64,000 nt of DNA. It comes from Hemibagrus wyckioides. Taxonomy: Eukaryota > Chordata > Actinopteri > Siluriformes > Bagridae. The notes under the pieces were generated by a model. The model was not told where the DNA came from. It did not search any database and worked only from the letters and a program-made list of their open reading frames with translations. This document shows positions 42,181-54,520 of the stretch, one piece after another. The stretch covers positions 17,487,336-17,551,335 of the forward strand of contig NC_080717.1 in NCBI RefSeq assembly GCF_019097595.1. Direction: 5' to 3'. The position numbers were made by a program, and so were the translations under genes. Each line of letters begins with the position of its first letter. The stretch's first letter is position 1.

Positions 42181-43595
42181 TAGTTGACCAGGCATTCGTT
42201 GATATCCACCTTCTGCAAATTTTACAGTGTTGCATATTTCCACATTGCTATGGCACACACTTTTGTGATGTTTAGTATTTTAATGGCTGATGCTACCAAG
42301 CTGTTTTTGTTATGTGTTTCTGTATTTGGGTTTTCACATTGTTCAAATTCTGAATTGGGTGTCTGATGTTAAGCGTCTAGCTGAAAGGTTGTGACACCAT
42401 ATTGTTTTACACTGTACACTTTTGCACCACAATATGGGGTTAACATAAATGTTGCTATTTCTGCTTCAGAATTAAAAGGGTAAAAAGCAGTGCTAACCAT
42501 GCTTCTGAATTATAAGTCTGACCGTTTCACTACCCAGGGTTAAAAGCAGGTTTAGAGTTAGAATAACCGTTTAGAGTTAGAAATAATTCAGTCCTATTGT
42601 GTAGAAATATGATTAAATAGTAGACCAGAGACATCAGGACACATGCTGGTTAATCAATACTGGTAATTAGTGTTATGTGTTATTAATGATGTCAGTCGCT
42701 GTTTATATATTTATATTATACACTACAAGAAAGCATTATATATTGGTGATATTTTGAACCCTTCACATAGCTTTTGTAATTTCCGGCTAAGATTACGATT
42801 TGGAACTCTTCATAGAAAATCCTATGGCCCTGACCATATACTTTACTGGCCTTGCTGTGTTTGCAAAATGCTCCTTTGTTGATATTTAATGCTAGTTGGA
42901 TTATTTCTTTTGTCAGAGCTAGGATTTAATCTAAATCTGAAAGTCGAGCGAGTCTGGTGAGAAGACAGCCTTTCATGGGACTCCTTTTTCTTGCTGTATC
43001 TTATTTTCTGGGTCACTGCGTACACCTATTCACAACCAAAAAAAGACATGGGGAGAAAACTTGCACAAAGAGATCTGTACAGAGTTGTCTCTAAAGAAAT
43101 GCTTAGAGGGTCTTGACACTCCTGAGATGTTCAGGCCTTTTCATGACTGTGCTGAAAGGTCTTCATCCTGTTTCATTCTCTTCGTTGGTATTGGCTTCTG
43201 CATTGTACTGACATGTGCTGACATCCATTACAACACTGGGTGGGAAAATGAACAGTAATCTGGCTAAATTAGACATTTAATCAAATCTTATTAATAATTT
43301 TGGTTTACTGTGTCATATTGTGTTCACTTCACTGCTTTTACTTCATGCGTAAATATAACTAGCTTGATGGAACAAACTACCTGCTGCCTGGATAACCAAA
43401 GTGTGTGTGTGTTACAATATGTTACAAATATTTACAATATTTTAACCTAGTCTAAATATATCATGGCTTCATGGTATAAAGTAACCATTTAAACCCTTTT
43501 TATCATCACACTGGCTTTAGATATAGTGAAAATGAATAGGGATTAATACAAATATATTTAAATATTATTGATCTTGAACGTTTCGTACTATATTT
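42181..43595. other. Gene-free stretch of pigg intron 2
   Basis: No supported feature. The segment 42400-42580 is probably repeat-derived (internal inverted 'caccatattg/caatatgg'). Confidence 0.4.
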
Positions 43596-43670
43596 CATAT
43601 GTTCTGTAAAGCTGCTCTGCGACAATGTCCATTGTTAAAAGTGCTATATAAATAAAATTGAATTGAATTC
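43596..43670 (+). mobile_element. Retroposon 3' tail
   Basis: 'taaagctgctctgcgacaatgtccattgttaaaagtgctatataaataaaattgaattgaatt' is a widespread fish retroposon 3' end with a (GAATT)n tail. Confidence 0.65.
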
Positions 43671-44124
43671 AAAATAATCTTAACTGCAATTTTGAATCAA
43701 TATAAACAAATGAATTTTTTTTATTGCCACAAGTCTGTCATAATTCAGTGTGCTTTCAGTGCGAGATGTTGGGATAACCTTACATGGAGTATTAGTGGTC
43801 GAAAGTGACACCTTCCGATTTTAGATGATTATGAACGGCTAATGAAATGGATTTGATATCACCATTTACTTTGAAAGTATGACGCATTATAAATTCTTAA
43901 AGCAGTGAGGTTCTACTTCCATATGAGCCATTCTGGTAAAACGAGTTAAAAACACGAAAGAAATATTTATACAATAGTCTCTTTTCACTTCTTTTTGTAT
44001 ATAAAACCCAAATCGAATGGAATCAAACACTTAAAATCCCATGATTTTTGTTCTTTCAGAGAAAAGGAACCATCTGAAAATTTCTGAAGATTCATTTATA
44101 ATATCCAACTCGTGCTCGAAAAAA

Positions 44125-44820
44125 CCTTTGTATCCATTCACATTTATATTTACATTTACAGCATTTGGCATGATGCCTTTATCAGAGCGATGTACAAAAA
44201 AAGCTTTGAAGTCTCCAGCAATGAATAAATCAATACTGGTTCACTAGGACACCAGACTAAAGAAAACGTGTAAAAGCTCTGTTGGGAGGAAATATAGCAT
44301 TTTTCTAAATAAAGAAACAGGAAAAACAAGTAAGCACTAGTTTACATATTTCAGTAAGAGGTAGGTCTGACTCAGGTTTTTAGACATTTAAGGGATGTTT
44401 ATTCCATCACCTTGGTGCCAAAACACAGAAGAGTCTCAATGATTACCTTCCTTGTATCCTGTGAGATAGTGGGATCAGTCAAGCAGTGCTAGAGGATCTA
44501 ATGGAGTGAGGTGCAGTGTGAGGAGTAATATGAGCTTCTAGGGGGAGCTGGTCCATTTATGGCTTTGTAGGAAACCATCAGTGTTTTGGATCTTATGTGT
44601 TCAGCTACCGGAAGTCAGTGGGGTAGTGTGTGAGAACAGCTTCATTTAGGATCATTTGCAGAGGATGGATTGTGTTTAGGGGTTAACCTACCAGTAGAGA
44701 GTTACAGGAGAGAAGAGACTGAACAAGCACCTGAGCAGCCTGTGTGGATAAAAACGGCTGAATCTTTCCGATGTTGTAAAGAAGAAACCGGCATAAGCGT
44801 TTCACATTAGCAACATGCGA
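44125..44820. repeat. Interspersed repeat with SINE-type end (family A), copy 1
   Basis: Starts with 'tttacatttacagcatttggcatgatgcctttatcagagcgatgtac', the reverse of the common SINE tail, and continues with 'gaagtctccagcaatgaataaatcaatactggttcactagg'. The same order is found, split by an LTR element, at 54455-54520 plus 58058-58250. Confidence 0.7.
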
Positions 44821-44825
44821 GGAAA

Positions 44826-45215
44826 AGGTCAAGTCAAGTCAAGTCAAGTCAAGAAGCTTTTATTGTCATTTCCACCATGTATAGCTGACATAGTACATAG
44901 TGAAATGAAAGAACGTTTCTCCAGGACCCTGGTGCTACTTAAAACAACACAGAGCTACAAAACAACACCAAGCTAAGGACTAAAAGTAAGTTGTCGTAGC
45001 CACATTAAGTGCAGCGTCTGCAACCTAGTGCAAACAGTGCAAGACAAAAAGACAGAGCAAACATGCAATACAAAAACACTACAGGACAGATACACAAAAT
45101 ACACAAAATAGAACAAAAAGAAAAGGTGATTGTCCTGGATACCCCAAGATTGCGAGCGCTGGCCAAAGGGAAGATCAGAGAGTTGTGCAGGGATATCACA
45201 AGATCATGACCTGGG
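44826..45215 (-). mobile_element. LINE 3' end with (TTGAC)n tail
   Basis: On the minus strand the element ends 'ggtggaaatgacaataaaagcttcttgacttgacttgac'. A repeated 5-bp tail after AATAAA is typical of L2-clade LINE 3' ends. No RT frame remains in this copy. Confidence 0.65.
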
Positions 45216-46606
45216 GATGAATCCTACTTGTACTCCTGAGTGCCTGCAAATTTATGCATAATACGACTACCTAATGTGAACCTTGACTTGATCAACTTGA
45301 AATTGATAAAATTTACACGGATTTCTGCTCATTTTCCTCACACCATTTAGCAGGCACTGTTCCTCATCCTCGGGAGCTAACTCATAAGGTCAGGGACTAG
45401 AAATACCATTTTGTAAAACTCGAATGTTTGAAACGATTGGCATTAATTAAATTAAAGAAAATGAGTTCAAACAAACCCATCAATTTATCAAGACAAATAA
45501 AACCATTTATGACAGTTAGGACAAAAGCAGTGGTGCTGTATAAAAAGAGGACGAGCTGTTTGTCTGCACGCAGCCGTAAACCTTAACAATGCCTCAGCCG
45601 AAGGAAGATTAAGGTCATGCTTTAGAGTGAAAGGATATTTAAAAACCGCTATGTTTTTTTCCCGCAGGATAAAAGCTGGCTCATGAATTGGTGCGGTTTG
45701 CCATGGTATCTAGTTTTAATGCTGTGCAACACTACAAGCACGTCATATGAGATACCTAAACCAATTTCAAATAGCACTTTCCCTGTGTGACGTGCTTGGT
45801 GTGCACAATCACCTGAGAACAGTGTAGATCTTTCTCTCCACTTTCATTTAACAACACTTCCTTTTCACCTCAATTAATTCTTAACTCATTTACCTTTTGT
45901 AACATGTCTCTAGATTTTGAACTTTTAAGTGCAATTGTAGTGCTCAAAATTGATTTTATTTGGCATAGAAGTGAGACAAAAATAACACCTACTTCTGCCT
46001 TTTCTATCACCGTTTAGTAGTCGTTTCATATTTCCAGCCCTCTGTGTGCATGACCTTTTATGGAGTTTTGAAGGCGTCGATAAATGCAAATGAGCTGTGT
46101 CAGGAATGTGCTTTGCACTTAACAGGCCATCAACAGACGTATGCAAGAAATAAGCATTTCTGGTGGAAATCTTTAGCTTATGCAAAAATTCACACAAACA
46201 TTGTATGTTTCTATGACAATAAAAAAAGAAAGTGACTGAGAGGACAAGAGAGAAAAATTGCTTTATGCAATTCTGTTTAGCCAAAATACACAGGATTTTT
46301 GTTTAGTTACGCTCAATGATAAATTTACGAACATACTAGGAGTGGCATCAGCTGTAGTATTGTAACATGTTTACAACGGTAACAGATTACTCAGCTGAAG
46401 GGTGTTCAGTGGAGTCTGGTTTCCTCTGAGGAAAAAGAGGTTACTGTTGTATGATTTTTGACATCCAGAGGGAAGGGGTTGTGATATTTTTGGGTAGTTA
46501 CAGCCAGAAACAACACACATGAGAACTGATGGAGTAAGGAACTTGATCGGGAATGACCACAAAGGTGGACACTGAGGAAAGGGCATTTTATACAAACTCT
46601 ATATAC

Positions 46607-46607
<1 letters not shown>

Positions 46608-46660
<53 letters not shown>
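46608..46660. repeat. (CA)n(TA)n microsatellite
   Basis: Short CA run followed by about 20 TA units. Confidence 0.97.
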
Positions 46661-46663
<3 letters not shown>

Positions 46664-47593
46664 TAAACAATTGTGTTTAAAAAAAATAATAAAGCAGAAA
46701 TAATATTTAATATATACATAAATATATACATAGGTTTAACCCTGAAAAAGATTCAAATATGTATAGATATATTATTTTATATGCTAGATTATGTACAAAA
46801 TTGTAAACATGCTCTATTATTTATTGCTATTTATATTATTACTATTATTTTTAAAACATAAATATTAAAATTGTTTATTAATTATTTATTACATTTTTTC
46901 AAATGCAGCATTATGCAGTTTGTAAGCAAACCTGTACAATATGATATATCAACTACCGTAGAAATCTCTTCAAGAATCATGCTATGATATTTTGCCCATC
47001 CCTACCATAAAACTGTGACACCATAGCAACCATATTCCTGCGTAACATGATCAGCTTACTAATGCATGTTAGATGGAAGGGGATGGTAAACAGGAAATGG
47101 GCATTATATACAAAGAAATCTCCTCACATGGGAAATGCATGTGAATCCTGATACCAGCTAAAAGCATGTTGGGTAATACATTAAGACTGTAGCAGCCTCT
47201 GGAACATGCACTTAACACTTAACCAGGTACTTCCTGGATATAACAAAATGTGTTTACTGTAAAAGGAATACGTATTCTGTGGATTTCATCTGAGAAGACG
47301 TTGTTCTTTGTCACCACAAAAACCTGTTGGCTTTAGTCTAATATAAATTTGGAACATAAATTAAAGGGGAAAAAAAACCCTGAGCAAACACTTCATCCTA
47401 TTTGGCGAAAGTCTCAAATGCAACTCATTTTCAATGAGGGAATAAATAGTAGAAGGTTAAATCGCATGAAGCTCTGCAGCACTGGAGCTGACCTTTTCTC
47501 TGACTGTAAATATGTGAGTCATACAGCAGCAGATTTATTATGCTCAGGAAGAGAGCCAATGAGACCCCATGATGCCTGATAGAATGTTTAACT

Positions 47594-47594
<1 letters not shown>

Positions 47595-47622
<28 letters not shown>
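47595..47622. repeat. (GT)n microsatellite
   Basis: About 14 GT units. Confidence 0.97.
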
Positions 47623-47625
<3 letters not shown>

Positions 47626-49029
47626 GGCAGCATCTCAGAAGGCTTACTTATTGCTTTTTTTGTGTTGGTTTACCTTTAACCCTCAAACTCTTCCTGCTTA
47701 AATACTGAGAGAGAGAAAAAAACAGGTTCAGGAAAAAGGAGCCTCTTTGGCTTCCCTTCTGCAGGTCCTTGCCTGAGATGCATTAGGCCTGTTCCATGTT
47801 TTATGAGCTAATCAATACCTCATAAAAGTTTACATGAGTAGGCAGTGATCCTTTTACAGTGTCCTAGCTCAAAGTTACCCAGCAGAAGTGGCAGGATGGA
47901 GAGGGGAATTAGAGAGAACTTCAGCTGATGGGATTTCAAGTCACTGAGAGGAGAGTGGTAGACAGTGTTATATTTCATCATGGAAGCACATCCTGTCTTT
48001 TTGTACAAAAAAAAACTAACCAAATAAGGTTTTCTAGGTATTCTCTAATACTTAGATTATTCAGCTAAATATCTTTCATGTTTTTTTTTTCACTTTTTAA
48101 GAGGATATGGGCTTATTCCTAATGTGAAGATGATGGATTTTTGTCACGCCAATTTTTTTCTTTTCTTGTAATTTTCCAGTTTTTAGATTTGCTACTTCTT
48201 TGGCTCTGTATTATGGGGGGAAAAAAAAGCTAGCAGCATGGCGAGATTGGAACTTTTGAAGCATCTCTTGGCCACACCTCACTATCCAATCCCCATTCAT
48301 TTGAACAAATGCACAAAAAGATCTAGCCTGGCTTTCTGTAGGAAGCCTACAAAACCAAAATAGTTTGAATTTAGAATTTACATAGGGTTAGCAGAAGGAT
48401 TTGTGTCAGAAGTATAAAACCATTGATTGCCCAATTCCCTCTCCATTCTCCCCTTTGTTGGAGCTCAAATGATTTTCTGATTATTCAGTTAGCAAGCGCT
48501 TAATATTTCGCACAAAGACGGACGTGCCGGTAGAATCGTTTCTCATCACGTCCACTATCATTTTCTCAAGAGTTTAGACTGATGCAGTGTTCATTATAGC
48601 CTACAGTCATGTCAATAGCATATTTCACTTCAAATTCACTGGGAAATAATTCGAGTTTTTTTTTCCTGTAGAGAAAAGACCTATTTTAAGCACCATTAAG
48701 TCATTTTGCAGGATAACAGTGTCTGTGATATTGAGTTCTGTGTGAGATTGGGCCAGTTTTGTGTATTTTCCTTAAAGTCTTTAATTTGTAAAATTGTTAG
48801 TGTTGATATTGTAGATTTAACCAATCTTTTCATTCTTTGAAAGTGTGTTAAATCCAGTGGTTATTTTCAAAAATGATTATTTGCTGAAGCTTCTCTTGAA
48901 TTGAAAACCAGCAACTTCCTTTTATGACTAACAAGATTCTCAAGTTTGTGCATTTAGACACCCTCTTAAATTCAGACAACAGCTTCAAATCCAGAGATTG
49001 AGCTTCTTTGTTATTGGCGGATGTTCTGG

Positions 49030-49978
49030 TTTCAATATATTTCTAGAACTGCTGATCTTTAGAGATTACTCAGAATGGTGCAATAAAGAAAAAAGCATCC
49101 AGTTCTGAGGACAGAAATGCTTTGTGGATGAGGTCAACAGAGAATGGCCAGACTGGTTTAAGCTGACAGAAAGGTTACAGTAACTCAGATAAACACTCTA
49201 AAATTGTGGTGAGCACAAAAGCGTCTCCTAATGCACAACATACTGAACCTTGAAGTGGATGTTACAACATCAGAAGATCATGTCAGGTTCCAATTCTGTC
49301 AGACAGGAACAGAAAGCTGTGGCTGCAGTGGGCACACACTCCCCTAATCTGGATAGTTGAAGACTGGTATAATGTATCCTGGTCTGGTGAATCTTGAGAC
49401 ACACATATGGTAGGATCAGAATTTGCTACCATCAGCATGAATCCATTGACCCAGCCTGCCTTGTGTCAACAGTTCAGGTTGGTGTAATGGTGTGGAGATG
49501 CTGTGACTTCTTAGGCATACTTACCAATCAGTCATTGCTTGAAAGCCACACCCTATGACAGTATTGTTTCTTGTTTCTTACTATGTGCACCCCTTCATGG
49601 CCACAATCTTTTCTACACAAATCTTCTCATGGCTATATCCAGCATGATAATACACCATAAAACAAAGCAAATGCCATCTCAAACTAGTTTCATGAGCATG
49701 ACAATGAGTTTAATGTTCTTCTGTTGGCTTCCCATTCACCAGATCTGAATCCAGTAGAACACAATTGGAATGTGGTCGAACGGGACCAGCATGAAAGTGA
49801 ACCAGAAAAATCTGCAGAAAATGTGGGAATCATGTCAGCTTGGACCACAGTCTCAGCTTAATGTTTCCAACATTTTGTGGAATCCAATTCATGAAAAATC
49901 AAGGCTGTATTTAGAGCAAAATGAGGCCCAAGCCAGTATTAGTATAGTGTTTCTGATAAAGTGCTCAGTCTGTTTAAC
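49030..49978 (+). pseudogene. Tc1-like transposon with decayed transposase
   Basis: Plus-strand text follows a very common fish Tc1 transposase gene: 'aatggccagactggtttaagctgacagaaagg', 'tggctgcagtgggcacac', 'ttccagcatgataatacacc' (the DNA-binding QHDNAP-type Asp motif), 'ccagatctgaatccagtagaacac' (SPDLNPVEH: the last acidic residue of the DDE triad) and the 3' end 'cccaagccagtattagtatagtgtttctgataaagtgctcag'. Many frameshifts and stops. Terminal repeats not clearly delimited. Confidence 0.85.
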
Positions 49979-50114
49979 TGCAAGTAGTGCTTTATATTGT
50001 ATAATAAATGCCCAACAACAAATTAGTCTTTTAACTCTGTAGATAAACAACATGTTTTCTGGGCAAAAGAGGGAGTAAACATTCATAAAACAGATTAATA
50101 TGCCTAAAACAAAC

Positions 50115-50942
50115 TATAGTTCCAACAGTGTTTTCAAACCCACTAAGGTAGAAACTGGATCGTTTCTATACAAGGTTTTATCATAAACCCCAGGCAAGTG
50201 GCAGCTTCACCTAAATTGCCCCATACTTTCCTTTCAATAGAACGAAGAGGCTTAAATGTGTTCCAGTATGACAGTGTTCCGCTGTACAAAGTGAGCTCAA
50301 TGAAGAACTCAAGTGGCCTGAACAGAGCCACATGTGGGCCTTTCCCCAAACTGGAAGCTCAGAATTATCTACAATGTCAACCTTTATCATGGTTGAAGTG
50401 AAACTTGAACTCGAGTGTCCTGCAAAGAGCCCTGACCTCAACCCCTCTGGAAACCTGTGGGATTAACTGGAAAACCAACTGCACCCCAGGCCTCCTCTTG
50501 ACTAAGGAGACTAAAGACTTTAGTTTGACTAAAGAGACTAAAGCTCTTGTGTCTGGATAAGCACAAATCCCCACAGTCTCACTCCAAATATCTGGTGAAA
50601 GTTTTCCCAAAAGAGTGGATGTTATTATAACAGCAGAGGGGAAATAAATCCGGAGTGGTATATTCAAGAAGCCTTTATTATCGCCACACATACATTACAG
50701 CACAGTGGAATTCTTTTCTTCATGAGAAATATCTATCTATCTATGAGTGCATGGACAGCTATGATGCAGAGAGGGTTAAGGGCATTGCTCAATTGCCCAA
50801 CAGTAGCAGTTGGTAGTGCTGGGGCTTGAACCCCAACCTTCCGATCAACAACCCAGAGCCTCAGCCACTTGAGCTACCACTGCCCCAAAAAGCACATATT
50901 GGTGTGATGGTCAGATGTACATAAACTTTTGGCTAAATCAGT
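50115..50942 (+). pseudogene. Second Tc1-like remnant, interrupted by a SINE
   Basis: The plus strand shows degraded transposase text ('gagccctgacctcaacccctctgg', compare SPDLNP), then 'ttattataacagcagaggggaaataaa', then after the SINE 'aagcacatattggtgtgatggtcagatgtacataaacttttggct', the usual 3' end of this Tc1 family. Without the SINE the two halves are collinear. The 5' end is uncertain. Confidence 0.75.
50668..50885 (-). mobile_element. tRNA-derived SINE inserted in a Tc1 remnant
   Basis: On the minus strand: 'ggggcagtggtagctcaagtgg' (box A), 'gttggggttcaagcccc' (good box B), 'gggcaattgagcaatgcccttaaccctc', and tail 'gaagaaaagaattccactgtgctgtaatgtatgtgtggcgataataaa'. Flanked by imperfect AAGAAG/AAAAAG. 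Full-length relative at 62961-63190. Confidence 0.88.
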
Positions 50943-50944
50943 GT

Positions 50945-52160
50945 ATTTCCTTCACCCCCCATCCCCCATACACGTCCACTCTTCTGCATAAATCAATATC
51001 CTAGCTGTAATTTCAAATGCAAATCCTTTCATTAATTCACAAGCACAGATTGGCAGTTTGCTCAACATACATTTGTGCTTTTTACATTTTGTTTTTATGA
51101 CTAAAACCAGCAACAGAAATGATCATCTGATGAAGGTCAGCAGTTGTGTTTTGTCGGTTGCTCTCAGCATGGGTTCTTTTGTTCACTGCCTTTGAACAGT
51201 TTGGTGTTTTGGGGGTGTTTAATAGCCTGACTGGAAAAATCAACTTAACTCTTCACTCTTCAGAGTCTTCAGCTTCTTCTTTGTGTGTGTATGTGTGTGT
51301 GGGCAGTATGTTTGTGCATCAGATTTAGTCCTAAATGCTGGATTATAAAGTATATGCATTTAATAGAATATTGTCCAAAGATGACACTTTGTTTGTATTT
51401 GCTTGAAATATTATTTCAGGGATTTTCCTCCCTCAATCTCTTCAAGGGTGGCAATAATTCTGCCTCTGACATTATAGACTTTGGTAACATTAGGTGCATT
51501 TACCTATAACTGTATTTGTATTAATGGAAAAATTGAACAAGTACCAAATTTTAAATGTCAAACAAAAAAAGGAAAAAGAAAGAAACCTGCACGCAACATG
51601 AATTGGACATATTTTATAAGAGTCGCCCATGCTGTGGAACAAATGGAAATTGAGTTCTGTTTCTGTTTGCCTTTAATCAGTCCAATCTGTTCCCTTGTGT
51701 GTTTATTTTGGCTTTGCTGTGTGTCTGTGTTTATGTATTTTGTTAAGGACTGTTTTGCTGCTGCTTTTAATGATGAAATAATTGGAAGTGTACTGCTTAT
51801 TAATGAAGAGACTTTGTTTTTTCCTTCCATACACATGAGAAATGAATTGTTAAAGAAGCTGTCAGTAATACAAGTGCGGCATTTTCTACCAGTTTCTCAA
51901 GATGTGCGTGAGAGCTGAGAGCTGAACAGATCGCTCAAAACATGAGTTCATGGCTTACTTTGTTCTCATTAATGCTAGAAATATCGAAATTGACTGCTAT
52001 TCATCACTGACTGTTTGAAGCATACTCATTTTTATTCTCAACGCTTTCCTAAAACTCTTATCAGCCATTATTATTGCCATTATTATTGTTTTATAATAAT
52101 AATAATAATAATAATAATTTTTATTTATTTATTTATTTTTTGTTGTTTTTTCTTTTTTCT
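50945..52160. other. Gene-free stretch of pigg intron 2
   Basis: Contains an unexplained 145-codon open frame at 51481-51918 (see findings) and an (AAT)n run at 52094-52118. No pigg exon recognised. Confidence 0.4.
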
Positions 52161-52164
52161 TTTC

Positions 52165-53072
52165 ACAGTGCTGTGAAAAGGTTTTTGCCCCCTTTCCTAT
52201 TTTTTTTTTCCTTTTCATTTTTTGCATATTTGTCACATTTAAAAGATTCATATCATCAAACAAATTTTAATATTACACAAAGATAATGCAAGTAAATACA
52301 AAATGCAGTTTTTAAATGATTATTTCATTTATTAAGGGAAAAAAAGCTATCCAAACCTGCCTGGCACTAGGTGAAAAAGTAATTGCCCCTAAATCTAATA
52401 ACTGGTTGTGCCACCCTTTGCAGCAACAACTGCAATCAATGGCAATGAGTCTTTCACATCGCTGTGGAAGAATTTTGGCCCACTCTTCTTTGCAGAATTG
52501 TTTTAATTCAGCCACATTGGAGGGTTTTCGAGCATGAATGGACGGTTTAAGGTCATGCCACAGCATCTCAATCGGATTTAAGTCCAGACTTTGACTTTGC
52601 CACTCCAAAATCTTAATTTTGTTTTTCTTGAGCTATTCAGAGATGGACTTGCTGGTGTGTTTGTGATCATTGTCCTGCTGCATAACCCAAGTGCGCTTGA
52701 GCTTGAGGTGACAAACTGACGGCCAGACATTCTCCTTCAGGATTTTCTGATAGAGTGCAGAATTCATGGTTCCATCAATTATGGCAAATCGTCCAGGTCC
52801 TGAAGGTGCACAGCAGCCCCAGACCATCACACTACTACCACCATGTTTGACTGTTGGTATGATGTTCTTTTTATAAAATGCTGTGTTGGTTTTACACCAG
52901 ATGTAACGGGACTAACACCTTCCAAAAAGTTCAACTTTTGTCTCATGAGTCCACTTAAGTTTCCCTTAATAAATCAAATAATCATTTAAAAACTGCATTT
53001 TATTTTACTTGCATTATCTTTGTGTAATATTAAAATTTGTTTGATGATCTGAAAAACCTTTTCAAAGCACTG
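52165..53072 (-). pseudogene. Tc1-like transposon with long inverted repeats, 5' half of transposase deleted
   Basis: Outer ends CAGTGCTGTGAAAAGGTTTT and inverted CAGTGCTTTGAAAAGGTTTT. The inverted similarity continues inward through 'atcatcaaacaaattttaatattacacaaagataatgcaagtaaa' to 'tttattaaggg', roughly 180-190 bp per arm. The minus strand encodes the C-terminal half of a transposase in two frames (52830-52633 and 52608-52312): a 'VMQQDNDHKHTSKS' block with the second catalytic Asp and 'LDLNPIEMLWHDLK' with the Glu. Its size is 908 bp against about 1.6 kb for complete relatives. Confidence 0.88.
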
Positions 53073-53184
53073 TATGTTTGTTTACTTACTTATTTATTTA
53101 TTTTTTTTAAATTTAGTGTATTATTTTCTTTACGGGGATCATGTTCTTTATGGGGATCATCAAGTCTGTCAGCATGATGTTCCA

Positions 53185-54228
53185 TGAACAACCTCACCCC
53201 CAGTGCCACAAAGACCAAAGAGGAAATCTAACAGCAGCAGACACTCCCCTATCTACATCACCGGGTCTGAAGTAGAGCATGTCTGGGTGTCACTGGGTGT
53301 CCACATCTCTGAGGATCTGTCCTGGCATCTGAACACCTCTTTTTCGGAAGGCACAACAGCGTCTTTACTTCCTGAGACGACTAAAAAAAAGTTCTCTATC
53401 CCTCAAGATCCTGACCAACTCTTACTGCTGCATTATTGAGAGCATCTTGACAAGCTTCATCGTAGTGTGGTATGGCAGCTCCACAGTGTGTGAAAAGAAA
53501 TCACTGCAAAGGGTGGTGAAAACCGCCCAACGCGTCATTGGCATCCAACTACCTGCTATTGAGTCTCTTTACCACAGTAGATGTCTGCGCAGAGCACACC
53601 TAATCATCAAGGACTCCTCCCACCTGAGTCATAAACTGTTCAACTTCCTTCCATCCAGGAGGAGATACAGGTCCATCCGCACCAGAACCAGCAGGTTCAG
53701 GGCCAGTTTTTTCCCTACAACCATAAATATTTTTAACTCTACAGTACACTGCTAGGACACTCATGTCTGATTACCCTTACCACCTTGCAGTTCTGCTCCG
53801 CCCTGTACATTCTGCAATAATATAATTATTATATTTTCTCTGTGTAATATAATTATAATGTACATATTGTCCACTTTATAGATTACACCTAGTTTATCTA
53901 TTTGTCTATCTATTTATATGTATATTTATATATACTATATACTATCTGTATATACACAGTATATTATTTTTGTTACTGCTGTACATACAATGTACATAAT
54001 CCACACATACAGTATTTGCACAATTTATAATTACACCTGACACTTTATCTGCTGTAAATACAACTTGCACATACTTCTTTATGCACATGCCTTATTTATT
54101 GATGTACATACCATATTTACATATTTATCTGCACTTGTTAATTTGCACAATTTCTACTATTTGCACTTCTGGTAGATGTTAAACAGCATTTTGTTGCTAT
54201 GTACCTGTACTTGCAATGACAATAAAGT

Positions 54229-54284
<56 letters not shown>
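53185..54284 (+). pseudogene. L2-like LINE 3' end with (CTAT)n tail
   Basis: Plus-strand frames give the C-terminal RT region: 'KSLQRVVKTAQRVIG', 'LPAIESLYHSRCLRRA', 'LFNFLPSRRRYRSIRTRTSRF' (53447-53755). A 3' UTR ends 'ttgcaatgacaataaagttctatctatc', with a (CTAT)n run at 54231-54284 as tail. 5' truncated, as usual for LINE insertions. Confidence 0.85.
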
Positions 54285-54454
54285 ATTGAAGTTGCTAATC
54301 TGAAGACAAGGTTTTGTAATATACAGTGTACAATGAATAATCATAAGGGTTTAAGTCAAGACTATACTGAGCTCACCAAAAAATCAAGGACCTCTACCCC
54401 TTAAGGACAAAGAGGAGGGCAGTGAAAATTGCTGCTGACACCAAACATCCAAAC

Positions 54455-54520
54455 AACCACTTACATTTTACATTTATGGCATTTGGCAGAAGCCTTTATC
54501 CAGAGCGATCTACAGAAGTG
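54455..54520. repeat. Family A repeat copy 2, left piece
   Basis: 'acatttatggcatttggcagaagcctttatccagagcgatctacagaagtg' is the start of family A (compare 44140-44200). The copy breaks at AAGTG (54516-54520), the target duplication of the LTR element, and resumes at 58058. Confidence 0.8.

Larger units (their letters stand above)
45216..49020. other. Gene-free stretch of pigg intron 2
   Basis: Holds (CA)n plus (TA)n at 46608-46660 and (GT)n at 47595-47622. Positions 48430-48720 are unique, more complex sequence. No exon of pigg or another gene recognised. Confidence 0.45.

Noticed and set aside
51285..51509. A possible third pigg exon behind a 'tatttcag' acceptor at about 51420
   Set aside because: The translation after the acceptor shows none of the conserved residues expected after PPTVTMPRIK and has no suitable donor.
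52312..52830. Transposase frames as host genes
   Set aside because: They are inside an element with inverted ends and are frameshifted. The same applies to frames at 33179-33478, 34920-35123 and 37941-38168.
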